NCBI GenBank assembly: GCA_026315105.1
Contig: CM048755.1
Span: 754,869,301 to 754,933,300 of the forward strand
Source: Locusta migratoria
Lineage: Eukaryota > Arthropoda > Insecta > Orthoptera > Acrididae
Direction: 5' to 3'
Length of the DNA stretch: 64,000 nucleotides
A program made the position numbers and the translations under genes. Below the pieces are notes generated by a model. It ran no database searches, was not told where the DNA came from, and was given only the letters and a program-made list of their open reading frames with translations. Of this stretch, positions 44,712 to 56,081 are shown one piece after another; position 1 is the stretch's first letter; the number at the start of each line of letters is the position of its first letter.

Positions 44712-45545
44712 TGGGATGGGTTGTGAAACAGCTGTTGCTCAGCAGGGTGGTCTACCTTGTCCTTGGCTACAGTTTGCCAGTTGCTATTCATCTGAATGGG
44801 CAGCTTGTTAGTGGTCATGCCAATGTAAAAAGCTGTGCAGTGATTGCAGCACAGCTGGTAATTTACATGGCTGCTTTAATAGGTGGCCTGGCTTTTCACT
44901 TGGTCGGATAAGCCTGTGATGGGACTGGAACAGGAAGTGGATTGGACAGATCTTGCAGTGGGGTCTTCTACAGGGTTACGGTCACTGTGGCAGAGATCTG
45001 GGATTGGGGGTAGCCTAGGGATGCACTAGGATGTTATGGAGGTTGGATGGGTGATGGAACATCACTTTTGGTAGAGTGGGAAGGATCTCTGATTGCTGTG
45101 CATGATGACAGAAAATCAAAATCTTTGCGAAGGATTTGGTTTAGTTGTTCCAGTGCTGTGGGGAATCCATTTTGCAGCTAGTTATTGGTGGTGGAGGGAG
45201 TATTTGAAATGTATCTAGATATGGCATGGGAAATTGTTTGCAGGCTAGGTCTGGGGGTGGTTTCTGTCTGTGCAGGCTGTTGTGAGATCCTTAGCAAATT
45301 GAGTAAGGAAGTTCTCATTACTGCAGATATGCTGTTCTTGGTTGGCTACGTAGTAAGGGACTGATTTTTTATTTATGTGCAAGAGGCCACAAGTTTAATG
45401 TGGACAGATGTGTGGATGGAAAGCCATCAGTAAGGCAGAGCTTAACTTCCAGGAATATGGAACAGTGGGCTGAGGAAGATCAGGTGAAGCAGAAGGCAGA
45501 GAAGGAGTTCGGGTTCTGAAGGAAGGAGTATAAGGTGTCCTGACT
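44530..45545 (-). pseudogene. Penelope-like element fragment with GIY-YIG region
   Basis: On the minus strand, SSHVNYQLCCNHCTAFYIG is followed by MTTNKLPIQMNSNWQTVAK, near 44745-44885. This is the shape of the GIY-YIG endonuclease of Penelope-like elements (the FYIG block, then a basic-loop region). Upstream text at about 44950-45300 (a cysteine-bearing KICP.. block, HPSNLHNILVHP) fits the linker after a Penelope-type RT. Stops and frame changes are frequent. A (TG)n/(CA)n tract at 44671-44709 interrupts the 3' part. No RT catalytic motif is visible. Confidence 0.6.
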
Positions 45546-46285
45546 CTGAGTCCAAATAACCGCTGGTACTTATAGCTATAAACCTAATTTGTTTGATTTT
45601 TCAATTTCCTATCACCACATATTTTTACTGGCTTTTATATGATTAATTTTGTGGTCTATTAACTATGTAATCTGCACATTTAGTGATGCACTTCATTAAG
45701 CTGTCAATCAGAATCAAACTATTATTCTGACAAGTTTCTATGACACACTGCTACAGTTTTTATTAGATAATGTTTCCGCATTCATTACTAAATCATCTAT
45801 ACACAGTTTGTTATTGCATATCCACCTGTTTACCTATGTCTGTGGATTCTCAGATATAATTGGAGAAGAGTAGAAGAACCATGATCCATGATGTCTGAAA
45901 TACCTAATGAAGAATGTTCTATTAAAAACTGGAAATACTATACGTAATTGTGTGCTGTTTTGGCTGTATGTCTATCATATCAAATATTCCTTCACTTACA
46001 TTATACACATTAGCCTATGAGGCTAATGTACTTTGATATATACATTGCATGTTGATCAATCTGATGTAACAGCATCCATTATGTTTCAATCTCATTTGTT
46101 CATGTTAGTTGAAGAAATATTCTATGGGAAAAATTTTTCATTATTATAATTCTGAACACAGATAGCTGATTACTGTATATGTTATTTGTGGCAACCTATT
46201 GATAACATTGCAAACCATTGATTCTACAGAAGAGTCATGATGACTATCTGTTGCATTTATGGCTGAGTTCGAATGTCCTAGTTCG
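45546..46285. other. Intron sequence, nothing recognised
   Basis: AT-rich sequence with no recognisable feature. Confidence 0.5.
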
Positions 46286-46287
46286 AA

Positions 46288-46355
46288 AACTGATCCAGCA
46301 CAGAGTTTTAAATTTCCTGGAAGTTTCATATTAGCACACACTCCACTGCAGAGAT
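46288..46355. repeat. Fragment of palindromic tRNA-like repeat family
   Basis: TTTCCTGGAAGTTTCATATTAGCACACACTCC (over 46311-46342) matches the right end of the element at 51161-51675. Only this end is present. Confidence 0.7.
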
Positions 46356-46404
46356 AACAGCTCGGTTCATTAATCTTTTATGATCATTGTCTTTGATAAT
46401 GAAC

Positions 46405-46655
46405 TTTCTGAGCCATGCAAGCTCGCCTTCTTCTTTTAAATATGTTTTCATACATTCTTCTGTCAAACACTTATTCACTCTGCACCACAAGTGGAGCCTT
46501 CACTGTGTCGCGGCTATCTGGCCAGAGAACGTACTATCTGTGGTAATCACTGATGTTGTGATAAAAAAGGTCTGCTGGAAAGACGATCAGTCTGGTGTGC
46601 CCTGTCAACTTGGTGAGCATGTCACTGTCCTGTCCAGACTGATGCTTCCAGCAGT
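46405..46655 (+). repeat. 5' LTR remnant of second gypsy type
   Basis: Direct-repeat counterpart of 48307-48530. Shared blocks include GAGCCATGC, CTCTGC.....AGTGG, TGTGGTAAT and CCCTGTCAACTTGG. Only about 250 bp remain before pol text starts. Confidence 0.7.
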
Positions 46656-46689
46656 GGTATTTCCAACGTACTCTTGCAGGAGATCAATG

Positions 46690-48000
46690 GCCATTGGCAA
46701 CCTTCGGCCAACACTTTGTGTCGGCTTACTGACACTGAATTTAAGTATTCTTTTTATGAGTGTGAGGCTTTTGCTGTTCTAATTGCCCTTGAGAAATTCT
46801 AGTTTTACTTGGAGCACCACACATTTGATTTTAAAACTGAAAAGCAGGCCCTTAGTTGGGTGTTAGCTCAGTCACATAAAACTGGTCTCATCGCTCGATG
46901 GGTGGTTAGAATATCGGCCTTCAAGTTTAAGGTCCATCATATTAAGGGAACCAATAATGATATGGTTGATGCCTTAAGCCATATGTTTGAGGAAGCTGAA
47001 GACCAGGTTGGTAATTTTTATTCTTTAGACTTTGGTATTATCTGTCCAGTGTTAGGAGACATACCCCACTTGTTTACTGATCATTGCTCTAGGCAGGATA
47101 AGAACTCTTTCTTAGGACCAATTCATAGAGATCTGACCCAGAGCAAAGGTCCCCAAGATTATGTTTTGTAAATGGGAGTTATTTGTAAGAGAGTGGGGCG
47201 CAACAGTGATCTTAAGATTTGCATGCCTCATGATCTTGTTGAACTGGTCTTTCGATTCTATCACGATTATTTGGGGACACCTTGGGGTCGATAAAACCCT
47301 ATAGAAGATTAAGGAGAACCTTTTTTGCCCATCCATGAAGCATGATGTTAAGCAGCTGGTTGGTTAGTTATAGTCTATGTAATCAAGCAAAACCTAACAG
47401 CTTTTCACAGCATGGCTTCCTTAGTTCGCAGAAAGAGACACAGCCTGTGGATAAGCTTTTTATTGATTATCTCGGACCACTGCCATGAACCAAGAGAGGT
47501 AACCAATAAATAAATATTCGTGGCGGTTGATGGTTTTTCTCATTTTCTATGGCTTACTCGCAGCTGTAATGTTAATATCACCACGCCCATTACCGGTACC
47601 CATCTTATGAACATATTTAGTCTCTTTTGTCCTCCGAGGCAGTTGGTTACGATAATGCACGCATGTTTGTTTCTACCCAGTTCCGTGCCATCTGTGCTGG
47701 CAGTGCTGTTAAACATATCACTACCATACCATTCATTATTGCCCTCAATGCTCCTTTGCCGAGAGAGTTAATTGTAATCTGAAGTCCGCCCTCATAATTT
47801 ATCATTGTATTGATCCTAGGAAATGGGATGATAGTTTGCTCTGGCTGAATTTAGCATTCAATTCTGCCCACCATGAGGCACTGAAGGCTACTCCTGCTTC
47901 ATTGATCTTTGGGGCATTCAAGATTTGCTTCCAGTCACTCTTACCCCTAGAGTCATCAGGGAGATTTGGAAATGAGCCCATTTTAACATCTATCTAGCCC
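46690..48000 (+). pseudogene. Gypsy RNase H and integrase fragment (different clade)
   Basis: RNase H C-terminal text includes TDTEFKYSFYECEAFAVLI, TEKQALSWVLAQSHKTGLIA, and FKVHHIKGTNNDMVDALSH (46730-46990). Integrase N-terminal text follows (VICKRVGRNSDLKICMPHDL near 47175). Decayed core text around 47490-47900 includes VAVDGFSHFLWLTR and an IYHCIDPRKWDDSLLWL block. The SWVLA-type RNase H differs from the mag-like copies. Gag, protease and RT are absent. Frames are broken many times. Confidence 0.75.
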
Positions 48001-48288
48001 ACCATCACCACCAAACTCTCGGGTGTAATCAGGGGTGTAGGCCATTTAGTGGTAAACTGAGTGATACTGTCTGTATTTGCAATTATCCGGGCAGGGGAAG
48101 TCAGGTCACAGTCAGTTGTAATTTCTCTCCCCCCTTTTTTGTGAATGTGCATTATTATGAAGCTTTTGGGGGCAATTAATCTTTTGGTTCAAGAATTAGC
48201 CACTGGGAAGGTTGTTAAGGCACATCTTAACCAGGTTAAGGTAGCATCAGGCCATGTTGGTTCGTCTGATGAGTGCTCTTGAATTAAA

Positions 48289-50470
48289 AGGGGGGGGGGG
48301 GGCGCATGTTGAGCCATGCTCGCTTGCTTTCTTGTTTTTCGTACGTTATTCTAACAACCTCTCTTTCACTCTGCGCTGCTAGTGGCACCTTTATTGTGTC
48401 ACGGCTCTCTGGCCAAAGGACATACTAGCTGTGGTAATTGCTGATGTGTCAAACGGGGTCAGCTGGGGAGACGAGCAGTCTGGCATGCCCTGTCAACTTG
48501 GAGAGGCGGTGAGCATGCCAGTGTCCAGCTCGACTGTTTACTGTTCACATACCTTAGCAGTTACCCTGGGTGCAGCCATGTGCCCCGAGTATGTGGATTG
48601 CAAGGTTAAGGTGATCATTGCCATGGTTCATGACCAGTTATTCTGGTGAAGTTTTCATCTGGTCTCCCTGAACATCTGGACACTCTTCGCATTCACTAGA
48701 CCTTTCCAACTTAGTGGTTGATCTGTCAGTACATCTTCTTGTGGTGTGTTGAACAGTAGGGAAGGCAGCACAATTATGAGTGGTTTTCCTTTGTGTTTAT
48801 TGTGGTTGTGTTAACTTGCTCTTGTGTGTGTGTGGTTTCCACGATTGACAGCTATCCCCATGGGTTATCTTCTTCTACATCTTGAATGTATGTCCTGGTT
48901 TTCTGTTTGTTGTAGTCCACGGTTGAAGAAATCGTTTGGCCCTTGCCTTGCATGGGCTGTTACCTATTCAAATTAGAAAATAATAATAATATTTCTAAGT
49001 GTCACTGGGGAATCCTGGTTAGTGCCCTTCCGTGTCTTCGTCAACTGCCCAGGGAACCAATCGTATGTTATTTGGCAGAATCCTTTCCTTCTGCGGGTTG
49101 AGCTGCCTACCCGTAGATATAATTAGGCAATTTTTTTCCTATGCATGAAGTTCTGTGTAGTAGGGCTGAAGTTCCCTTCTTTGCATTGGTCGTCCTGTAT
49201 TCTTTTCCTTTCCACATCCTAAATTTCCTTGCGGAGTCACCTCATTGTTTGTGGGCCTTCCTAGCCATCATGCTGTGCTTGTGTGAGTAATTATTGAATT
49301 TGTTTTCGTTACCTTGCACCGACCTGATACGTAAGGAGATCTGAAGTGTGACTGCTGTTTCATTTAGTGTAACTGAGTTTGATATTGACATTAAATCTTT
49401 AAGGCACTTGTGCTCTCAGTTGTTGTGTCTTAGAAAATTAGGCCAGCTTCTCTGGTGGCATGGTACATTGTGAGTAACTGATTTGTAAAACAAAACTAAT
49501 GAAAAGGTATGTGTTGCAGTTTTCAAAAGCACAGTAGATTCTTGTTTGTTAAGTACCCTTTTCCTGTTTATGGTGTGATGTTACTGACCAGAGTTTTAGA
49601 GGCATACCTAACCTGCTTTAAATCTAGAATGAAACTTTTACTCTGCAGTGGAGTGTGTGCTGATATGAAACTTCCTGGCAGATTAAAATTGTGTGCCGGA
49701 ACCGGGACTCAAGCCTGGGACCTTTGTCTTTTGCGGGCAAACGCTCTACCACTGAGATATCCCAACACGACTCATGGCCTGTTCTCACAACTTCAATTCT
49801 GCCAGTACCTCGCAGTACCTTTGTAAAGCAGGAGGTGAGGTATTGGCAGAATTGAAGTTGTGAGAACGGGCCATGAGTCTTGTTGAGATAGCTCAGTGGT
49901 AGAGTGCTTGCCCACAAAAGGCACAGGTCACTGCTTTAAATCCATTTACTTCATTGTAACTGTGCAAATTTGTGGGCAGGTGCCCTTATGTATTAAATTA
50001 ATTATTATTGCAATTGTACCTGTGATATAGTATCTTATTGCTGCCTCTCATTGTGGGATTTAGTTAAGTGATTACTTGATATTTTCTTTTACATTCCAAA
50101 TTTGTGGACTGTGTTCTTTTTAATTGTTAAAATTGCTCCACTTCTCTCCTCAAACTGTTTATTTATGGCTTTTGACTGTGGTTTTTTTTTTTTTTTTTTT
50201 TTTTTTAATATTTAGATTTGGTAAATTTGTTTATCTTTTCAAATTAATTTGTTGATTGATGGGTATGTCCTGTGTGCTTTTAATTAATGGGCAGTTTTAC
50301 TAAGGTATTAAAATAATCTTATTACTGCATATTGTTTCAAACTGTGTCATTTCTTAAACTAAATAAATTAGTATTGCTATTTGACATTTGAATTGAATGT
50401 CTGCGCCCAATCCTTCATTCCCTATCTGGTCATTGGTGGTTTCTTTTCCCTGGCCACACTCTGTGACCTA
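48289..50470 (+). repeat. Polypurine G-run and long 3' LTR of second gypsy type
   Basis: AAAAGGGG... ending in about 13 G at 48290-48302 lies at the polypurine-tract position. TGTTGAGCCATGC begins at 48307 and its first ~220 bp repeat 46405-46655. The block continues as non-coding AT-rich sequence with T-runs (50189-50206) to about 50470. A palindromic tRNA-like element is inserted at 49626-49945. The 3' boundary is uncertain. Confidence 0.55.
49626..49945. repeat. Palindromic tRNA-like element
   Basis: The left arm (about 49660-49815) and the right arm (about 49830-49945) are inverted copies meeting near 49820. The right arm carries ATAGCTCAGTGGTAGAGTGC (A-box type, 49888-49907). Reading outward, the left arm has the complementary GGACTCAAGCC, a B box in reverse. 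The right end is shortened compared with 51161-51675. Confidence 0.8.
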
Positions 50471-50479
50471 TCAGTTTCA

Positions 50480-51140
50480 AGCAAAATATAAGATTATACT
50501 ATATGCAGATAAGGTGTGTTGATAGGAACACAGAAATTATTCCATTGACTTATCACTGGTGCCAGGCCAATCAACCAAACAAAAAAGGAGGAACAGTTTT
50601 ATAGTAAAGGTAACGAAAATAAAGTGGTGAAATCACTTGGTCTATTTATAGACCAAAAAGTCTCTTTGTACAAACAGTAGCTCATGTTGTATAAATTAAG
50701 AAACAACGTGAGCAAAAAGTTGTTACTCCTCCATACATTGCTTTCTTTTGTTCCCATCTGCATTATGGAATATTACTGCTAGGTACTTCCCCAGGAGCTA
50801 AATGTTTCCATATGGAAAAAGAAAGCAATCAGGTGTATATTAGGATTCGCTGCCAGTGTGTTGCAAAAACTATTTTAAATGTATCAAGATAATAACAGTG
50901 CTTAGCTTTTATATATGTAACTGTATTAACTAAAGAAACTTTAGAAAAATTCAGCATGAGATGTGATGTGCAAAGACAAAATACCAGAAACAGTCACTTG
51001 CAGGATTTGCCTTGTACAACACTTGCTAAAGTAAATAACAAAAATAATAACTGCTTAAACATGATTGTTTGAAAATAAGTTACCATGCTTAGTTCACACA
51101 ATTCCATAAAATAAATATTATATCAAATTGAAAACTAGGC
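50480..51140 (+). pseudogene. LINE reverse-transcriptase C-terminal remnant
   Basis: Degenerate plus-strand text: KVVKSLGLFIDQKVSL, LLLLHTLLSFVPICIMEYY, KKAIRCILGFAA, then an N/Q-rich tail near 50960-51010. The pattern (thumb domain, AIR.I.G, NTR block) is that of jockey-type non-LTR RT C-termini. No open frame survives. Confidence 0.45.
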
Positions 51141-51160
51141 TAAAACATAATGAATTCTGA

Positions 51161-51675
51161 AACTTCCAGGCAGATTAAAATTGTGTGCCGGAACCGGGAC
51201 TCGAACCTGGGACCTTTGCCTTTTGCGGACAAGCACACTACCGACTGTGCTATCCCAACATGACTCACGATGCCATCTCACAACTTTACTTCCGCCAGTA
51301 CCTCGCCTCCTACTTTCCAAACTTCACAGGAAGTTTCATTTCAGCGCACACTCTGCTGCAGAGTGAAAGATTCATTCTGGAAACATCCCTTAGGCTGTGG
51401 CTAAGCCATGTCTCCACCATATCCTTTCTTCCAGGAGTGCTAGTCTTGCATGGTTAGCAGGAGAGCTTCTGTGAAGTTTGGTAAGTAGGAGGCGAGGTAC
51501 TGGCGGAAGTAAAGTTGTGAGACGGCATCATGAGTCATGTCGGGATAGCACAGTCGGTAGTGCTCTTGCCCGCGAAAGGTAAAGGTCCCACGTTCGAGTC
51601 CCAGTTCCGGCACACAATTTTAATCTGCCAGGAAGTTTCATATCAGCGCACACTCCGCTGCAGAGTGAAAGATTC
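51161..51675. repeat. Palindromic tRNA-like element, long-loop copy
   Basis: The left arm starts GAAACTTCCAGGCAGATT at 51161 and the right arm ends AATCTGCCAGGAAGTTTCAT near 51641, followed by a CTGCAGAGTGAAAGATTCAT end. The tRNA-like part in the right arm (51541-51613) has GATAGCACAGTCGGTAGTGC and CACGTTCGAGTCCCAG, and its mirror is at 51187-51262. The loop region near 51320-51450 contains unpaired sequence. Confidence 0.85.
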
Positions 51676-51805
51676 ATAATGAATTCTATTCAACTGAAGA
51701 ATTCCTATTCACCATAACACATGTTATCCCAAAATGATGAAGACAAGCTTTTGGATCTTGAAGAAGCTAGTTTTTTTCTGTTATTTTTGCATGTTTTTGA
51801 GTTCA

Positions 51806-51967
51806 AATGTTTGTAAATCTATCGGACCAAACTGCGTGGTCATCAGTCCGTAGCTTACAAACTACTTAAACCTAGGTAAACTAACCTAAGGACAACACAC
51901 ACACCCATGCCCCAGGGGGGACTCGAACCTCCACGGCAAGCAACCGCGCGCTCCGCAGCGAGATGCT
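51806..51967 (-). repeat. tRNA-derived SINE
   Basis: On the minus strand a B-box-like AGGTTCGAGTCCCCCC lies near 51915-51930. The 3' part contains TTAGTTTACCTAGG and ends in the GACCACGCAGTTTGG block near 51830-51843. Same family type as 27165-27375. Confidence 0.7.
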
Positions 51968-52475
51968 TTACATGTTTTTGAGTACTGTATATTGATTGCA
52001 AGCAATATAATGAAATTTATTTCTCATTCATTTCTCAATTTAAGAACACTAAATATTAAATGCCACACTTTTGTAAAAATATTATGAATGTTTTAGCCTC
52101 TGGCAACATAAATCATGTAATTATCAGTTTCAGATACTTAGCAAGTCTTCATCAGATTATTTGTTAAAATAGTTTACTAGTACTTTAACGTCTTTTACCT
52201 TTCTTTTTTATCATATAATCTGATGATGATTTGCTAAGAAGTAAAAAATAGTAATTGATACATTAGAATAAATTTTGTTTGCAAAACAATATTGTCAGCA
52301 CAGCTAGTCTGTGTGAGCAACCATTTCTATTATTCTCCAGCTAATTTCATATCTCTGAAAATTATCCTTCTTATGAAGAGGTGGGAAAATTATTACACTT
52401 TTTATTAATCAACCTAGGATTGTTGTAAAATCCTATCACACAACAATCACAAATAACTTTTTAGCCACGACTTAC

Positions 52476-52616
52476 CGGAGGTCGAGTTTTATCAAATGCA
52501 CCCATGGCTATCTTGAATCCAGCTCCCTCACCGAGGAGGACATTTTCTTTTGGTACTCTTACTTCTTCAAATGTAATACCTCTAGTGTCAGAACAACGTT
52601 GACCCATATTAATTTC
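52476..52616 (-). CDS. ACADM: ACADM internal exon (first in window): beta-domain and linker
   Basis: This is a 141-bp phase-0 exon of 47 codons encoding [36 protein letters not shown] and [11 protein letters not shown] of medium-chain acyl-CoA dehydrogenase. The CSDTRGI...F..V.VP..N.LG.G.GFK pattern is the end of the middle beta-sheet domain. The TRP block carries the Thr-Arg pair (human mature T255-R256, from family knowledge) that distinguishes the medium-chain enzyme. The acceptor reads TTAATAG before GAA and the donor is GTAAG after CCG. The intron to the next exon is 17,417 bp. Upstream exons are beyond the window: 52617-64000 shows only intronic repeats. Confidence 0.94.
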
Positions 52617-52865
52617 CTATTAATGAATGAAGAAAAATGTTAATAAATTGTGAAAACATACAAAGATTGGCAGTTTAAAATAAATACTTTTGCACTTTAA
52701 ACTTACAAATAGCATATAACAAAACTTTAATCTTTGTGCATATACAGTATAGAAAAAAGATACATAATTAAATTTGTAGATAATTTAGGTATATAGAGGA
52801 CACAATATTTACTACACAGAGCTAGCATCTCTGCTAGTAACAAAGGCTTCAACCTAGCTGTGTTT

Positions 52866-53062
52866 TTCAACTTCCTGGTGGACTAAAATCGTGTGCAGGA
52901 ACCGGGACTTGGACCTGGGACCTTTGCCTTTTGTGGGCAAGCATGTGCCCACGAAAGGCAAAGGTCCCACCAGGTTTGAGTCCTAGTTCCGGCACACGAT
53001 TTTAATCTGTCAGGAAGGTTCATAACATTGCACATCCCCCTGCAGAGTGAAAGATTCATTCT
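52866..53062. repeat. Palindromic tRNA-like element, zero-loop copy
   Basis: Two arms (about 52868-52944 and 52945-53025) meet at GGGCAAGCATGTGCCC with almost no loop. Each arm has the GGGACCTTTGCC / GGCAAAGGTCCC block. It ends with the CTGCAGAGTGAAAGATTCAT terminus. Confidence 0.85.
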
Positions 53063-53289
53063 GGTAGCTATGTTTTCTTTCAAACTGAGTTGTGGAGATG
53101 AGTATGAGTATGTATTCAATGCCGTTGTTACTTTATTGCACAGTTCATAGCTTATAGTGGTTAGTGGATGGAGGCATGGTAGTCTGTCTAAAACCCATCA
53201 CATGATGCTTTTAATTCCAGCTACATCTACATACATACTCCGCAATCCACCAGAAAGTGCATGATGGAGGGTACACTGTACCACTACTA

Positions 53290-55987
53290 GGCAATTCCTT
53301 TCCTATTCCACTCCCAAATAGAACGAGGAAAAAAAAAATGCCCATATGCCTCCGTACGAGCCCTAATTTCTCTTCTCTCGTCTTTGTGATCACTACGCAA
53401 AATGTAAGTAGGCGGCAGCAGAATCGTACTACACTCAGCTTCAAATTCCGGCTCTCTAAATTTCCTCAACAGAAATTCATGAAAAGAATGATGTCTTTCC
53501 TCCAGCAATCCTCCACTGAGTTGCCAGAGCATTTCCATGACACTTGCGCATTGGTCGAACCTACCAGTAACAAATCTAGCTGCTCACCTCTGAATTGCTT
53601 CTATGTGTTCTTTTAAACTGATCTGCTGCGGGTCCCAAACACTTGAGCAATACTCAAGATGTGGTCGTACAAGCATTTTATACGTGGTCTCCTTTACAGG
53701 TGAAGTACATCTTCCCAAAATTCTTCCAATAAACTGAAGTCGCCTGCCCGCCTTACTCACAACTGTCCTTACATGTTTGTTCAATTTCATATCGCTCTGC
53801 AATGTTACGCCTAGATATTTAAATGACGCAACTGCATCAAGAAGCTCACTACTAATGATGTATTTGAACATTACAGGTTTGTTTTTCCTAATGATGTGCG
53901 TCACCTTACATTTTTCTACATTGAGAGTTAGCTGCTGATCTTCGCACCCACTAGAAATTTTGTCTAAGTCATCCTGTATGCTATTACAGTCAGTTACAGA
54001 TGACACCCTCCCATACACCACAGCATCATCAGCAAACAGCCACAAATTACAACTTACTCTGTTTATCAGATCATGTATATAGATAGAAAACAATAGTAGT
54101 CCTATCACAGTCCCCTGGGGTACACCTGATGACACACTCATCTCTGATGAACACTCGCCGTTGAGAACAACGTACTGCATTCTATTACTTAGGAAGTCTT
54201 CCAGCCAGTCACAAATCTGTGAACCTATTCCATAAGCTCATATCTTTGTTAGCAGTCTGCAGTGTGGCACTGGGTTGAACACCTTTTTGAAGTCGAGAAA
54301 AACACACTCCACCTGTTGCCCTTCATCCATGGCTCGCAAGATGTCATGTGAGAAAAGGGCAAGCTGAGTTTCACATGACCGATGTTTCCTAAACCCGTGC
54401 TGATTCATAGAAAGATGGTATTCCATTTCAAGGAAATTTACTATATTTGAAATGAGAATATGCTCCAAAATTCTACAGGAAACTGATGTCAACAATATTG
54501 GCCTGTAATTGTGTGGGTCAGTTCTCTTTCCTTTCTTATAAACGGGAGTCACCTGCTCTTTTTTCCAATCACTGGGAATTTTGCGCTGAATTAAAGATTC
54601 GTGATAAATGCAAGCTAAGTAGAGGGCCAACGGCACAGAATACTCTTTGTAAAACTGAACTGGTATTCCATCCGGACCAGCAGACTTTTTTGTATTTAGC
54701 TCTCTCAGCTGCTTCTCTACACCGAAAATACCTATTAGTATGTCCTCCATTTTGGAATTAGTGCACTGATTAAATGATGGCACATTTGTGCGGTCCTCCT
54801 GCGTGAAACATTTCTGAAAGGTTAAATTTAGAACTTCAGCTTTCCTTTTGCGTTCTTCTATTAATGCCCCGGAATGATCAACGAGTGACTGGATAGTGGG
54901 CTTTGACCCGCTTATCGATTTTACATAGGACAAGAATTTTTTTGGGTTCTTGGAAAGATATTTTGGTAAGCTATGGCTGTGGTAATTATTGTATGTTTTG
55001 CGCATTTATCTTTTTATAGACGCACAAATCTCTTCTAACTTTTGTCTGTCATCATTTACGTGTACTTTTTTTAATCAAGAGTGCAACAGTCTTTCCTTTC
55101 TCAGCAGCTTTCTAACATTATTATTATACCATGCTGGATCTTTTCCATCCTTAATCATCTTTAGTGGCACATATTTCTCTAACCCTTTATTTACAATGCA
55201 CTTAAATGTAGTCTACAATTCCTCTACATCCATAGTCCCAGAATTAAACAATGCCTTTTCATTTTTTAAGCGTGATCCGAACATTTGCTTATCGGCTCTT
55301 CCCAACAAGAAAACATTCCTAGCCTTCTTGATTGGTTTATGAACTTTGGTCACCATCGATGCTATGATGATATCATGATCACTGTCTCTACACAGACATC
55401 GTTAATAAGGTAAGGCCTAAACGTAGTGATAAGATCTAAAATATATCCATTGCGCATGGGTTGCAGGTTTAACTGCTCAAGACAAATTTGGAGAATGTGT
55501 CCAAAAGCAGCTCACAAGACTGCTTGTCTATACCGCCTGAAATGTAACTAGAGAGGTCCCAATCTATACTCTTAAGGTTGAAGTCTCCCCCGACTAATAT
55601 TACATGGCCAGGATACCTATGCACTATCTAATGTAGACTTTCTTTGAATGGCTCTACAACTGCTACAGCAGCACTGGGGGTCCAGTAAAAACACTCAACT
55701 ATTAACTTTACTTCTTTTAGACATGTTATACGTGCCCAGATAACTTCACAGTTACTTTCAACCTCGATCTCAGTAGAAACAATATCTTTGTCCACAGCGA
55801 TGAACACTCCTCCTCCAGTTGTATCCGATCTATCTTTCCGATATACATTCCACAACTCGCTAAATATTTCTGAACTTGCCACATCATGATGTAGCCAGCT
55901 TTTGGTGCCTAAAACTATCTGAGCACCATAATTTCCATGCAGTGCGGCAAATTCGGGAACTTTGTTTCTAATACTTTGTAAGTTCAC
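53290..55987 (-). pseudogene. CR1-like LINE copy 3: ORF2 endonuclease and reverse transcriptase
   Basis: Endonuclease text is at 55987-55330 (LQSIRNKVPEFAALHGNYG, LGTKSWLHHD, GGGVFIAVDKD), with a stop at 55628 and frame changes after it. RT is mainly in two frames, 55005-54238 and 54180-53584, with NYRPILLTSVSCRILEHIL, HGFRKHRSCETQLALF, SSGVPQGTVIGLLLF and LFADDAVVYG. The FADD catalytic pair is intact, unlike copy 1. The C-terminus ends FFPRSIWEWNRKGIA near 53290. Stops and shifts near 55015, 54237 and 53583 make it non-functional. Confidence 0.9.
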
Positions 55988-56081
55988 AGCTAATATTTTT
56001 TGATATTCGAATTTTTGAGCCGAACGTGGCCTGAATTCGCTGTTTGAATGTTGACAGGCGAGTTCTCATCAGAGTTAGTGC

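Noticed and set aside
51541..51613. Second tRNA-like segment with good B box
   Set aside because: Mirrored in the left arm of the same palindrome and repeated elsewhere, so it is part of a repeat family.
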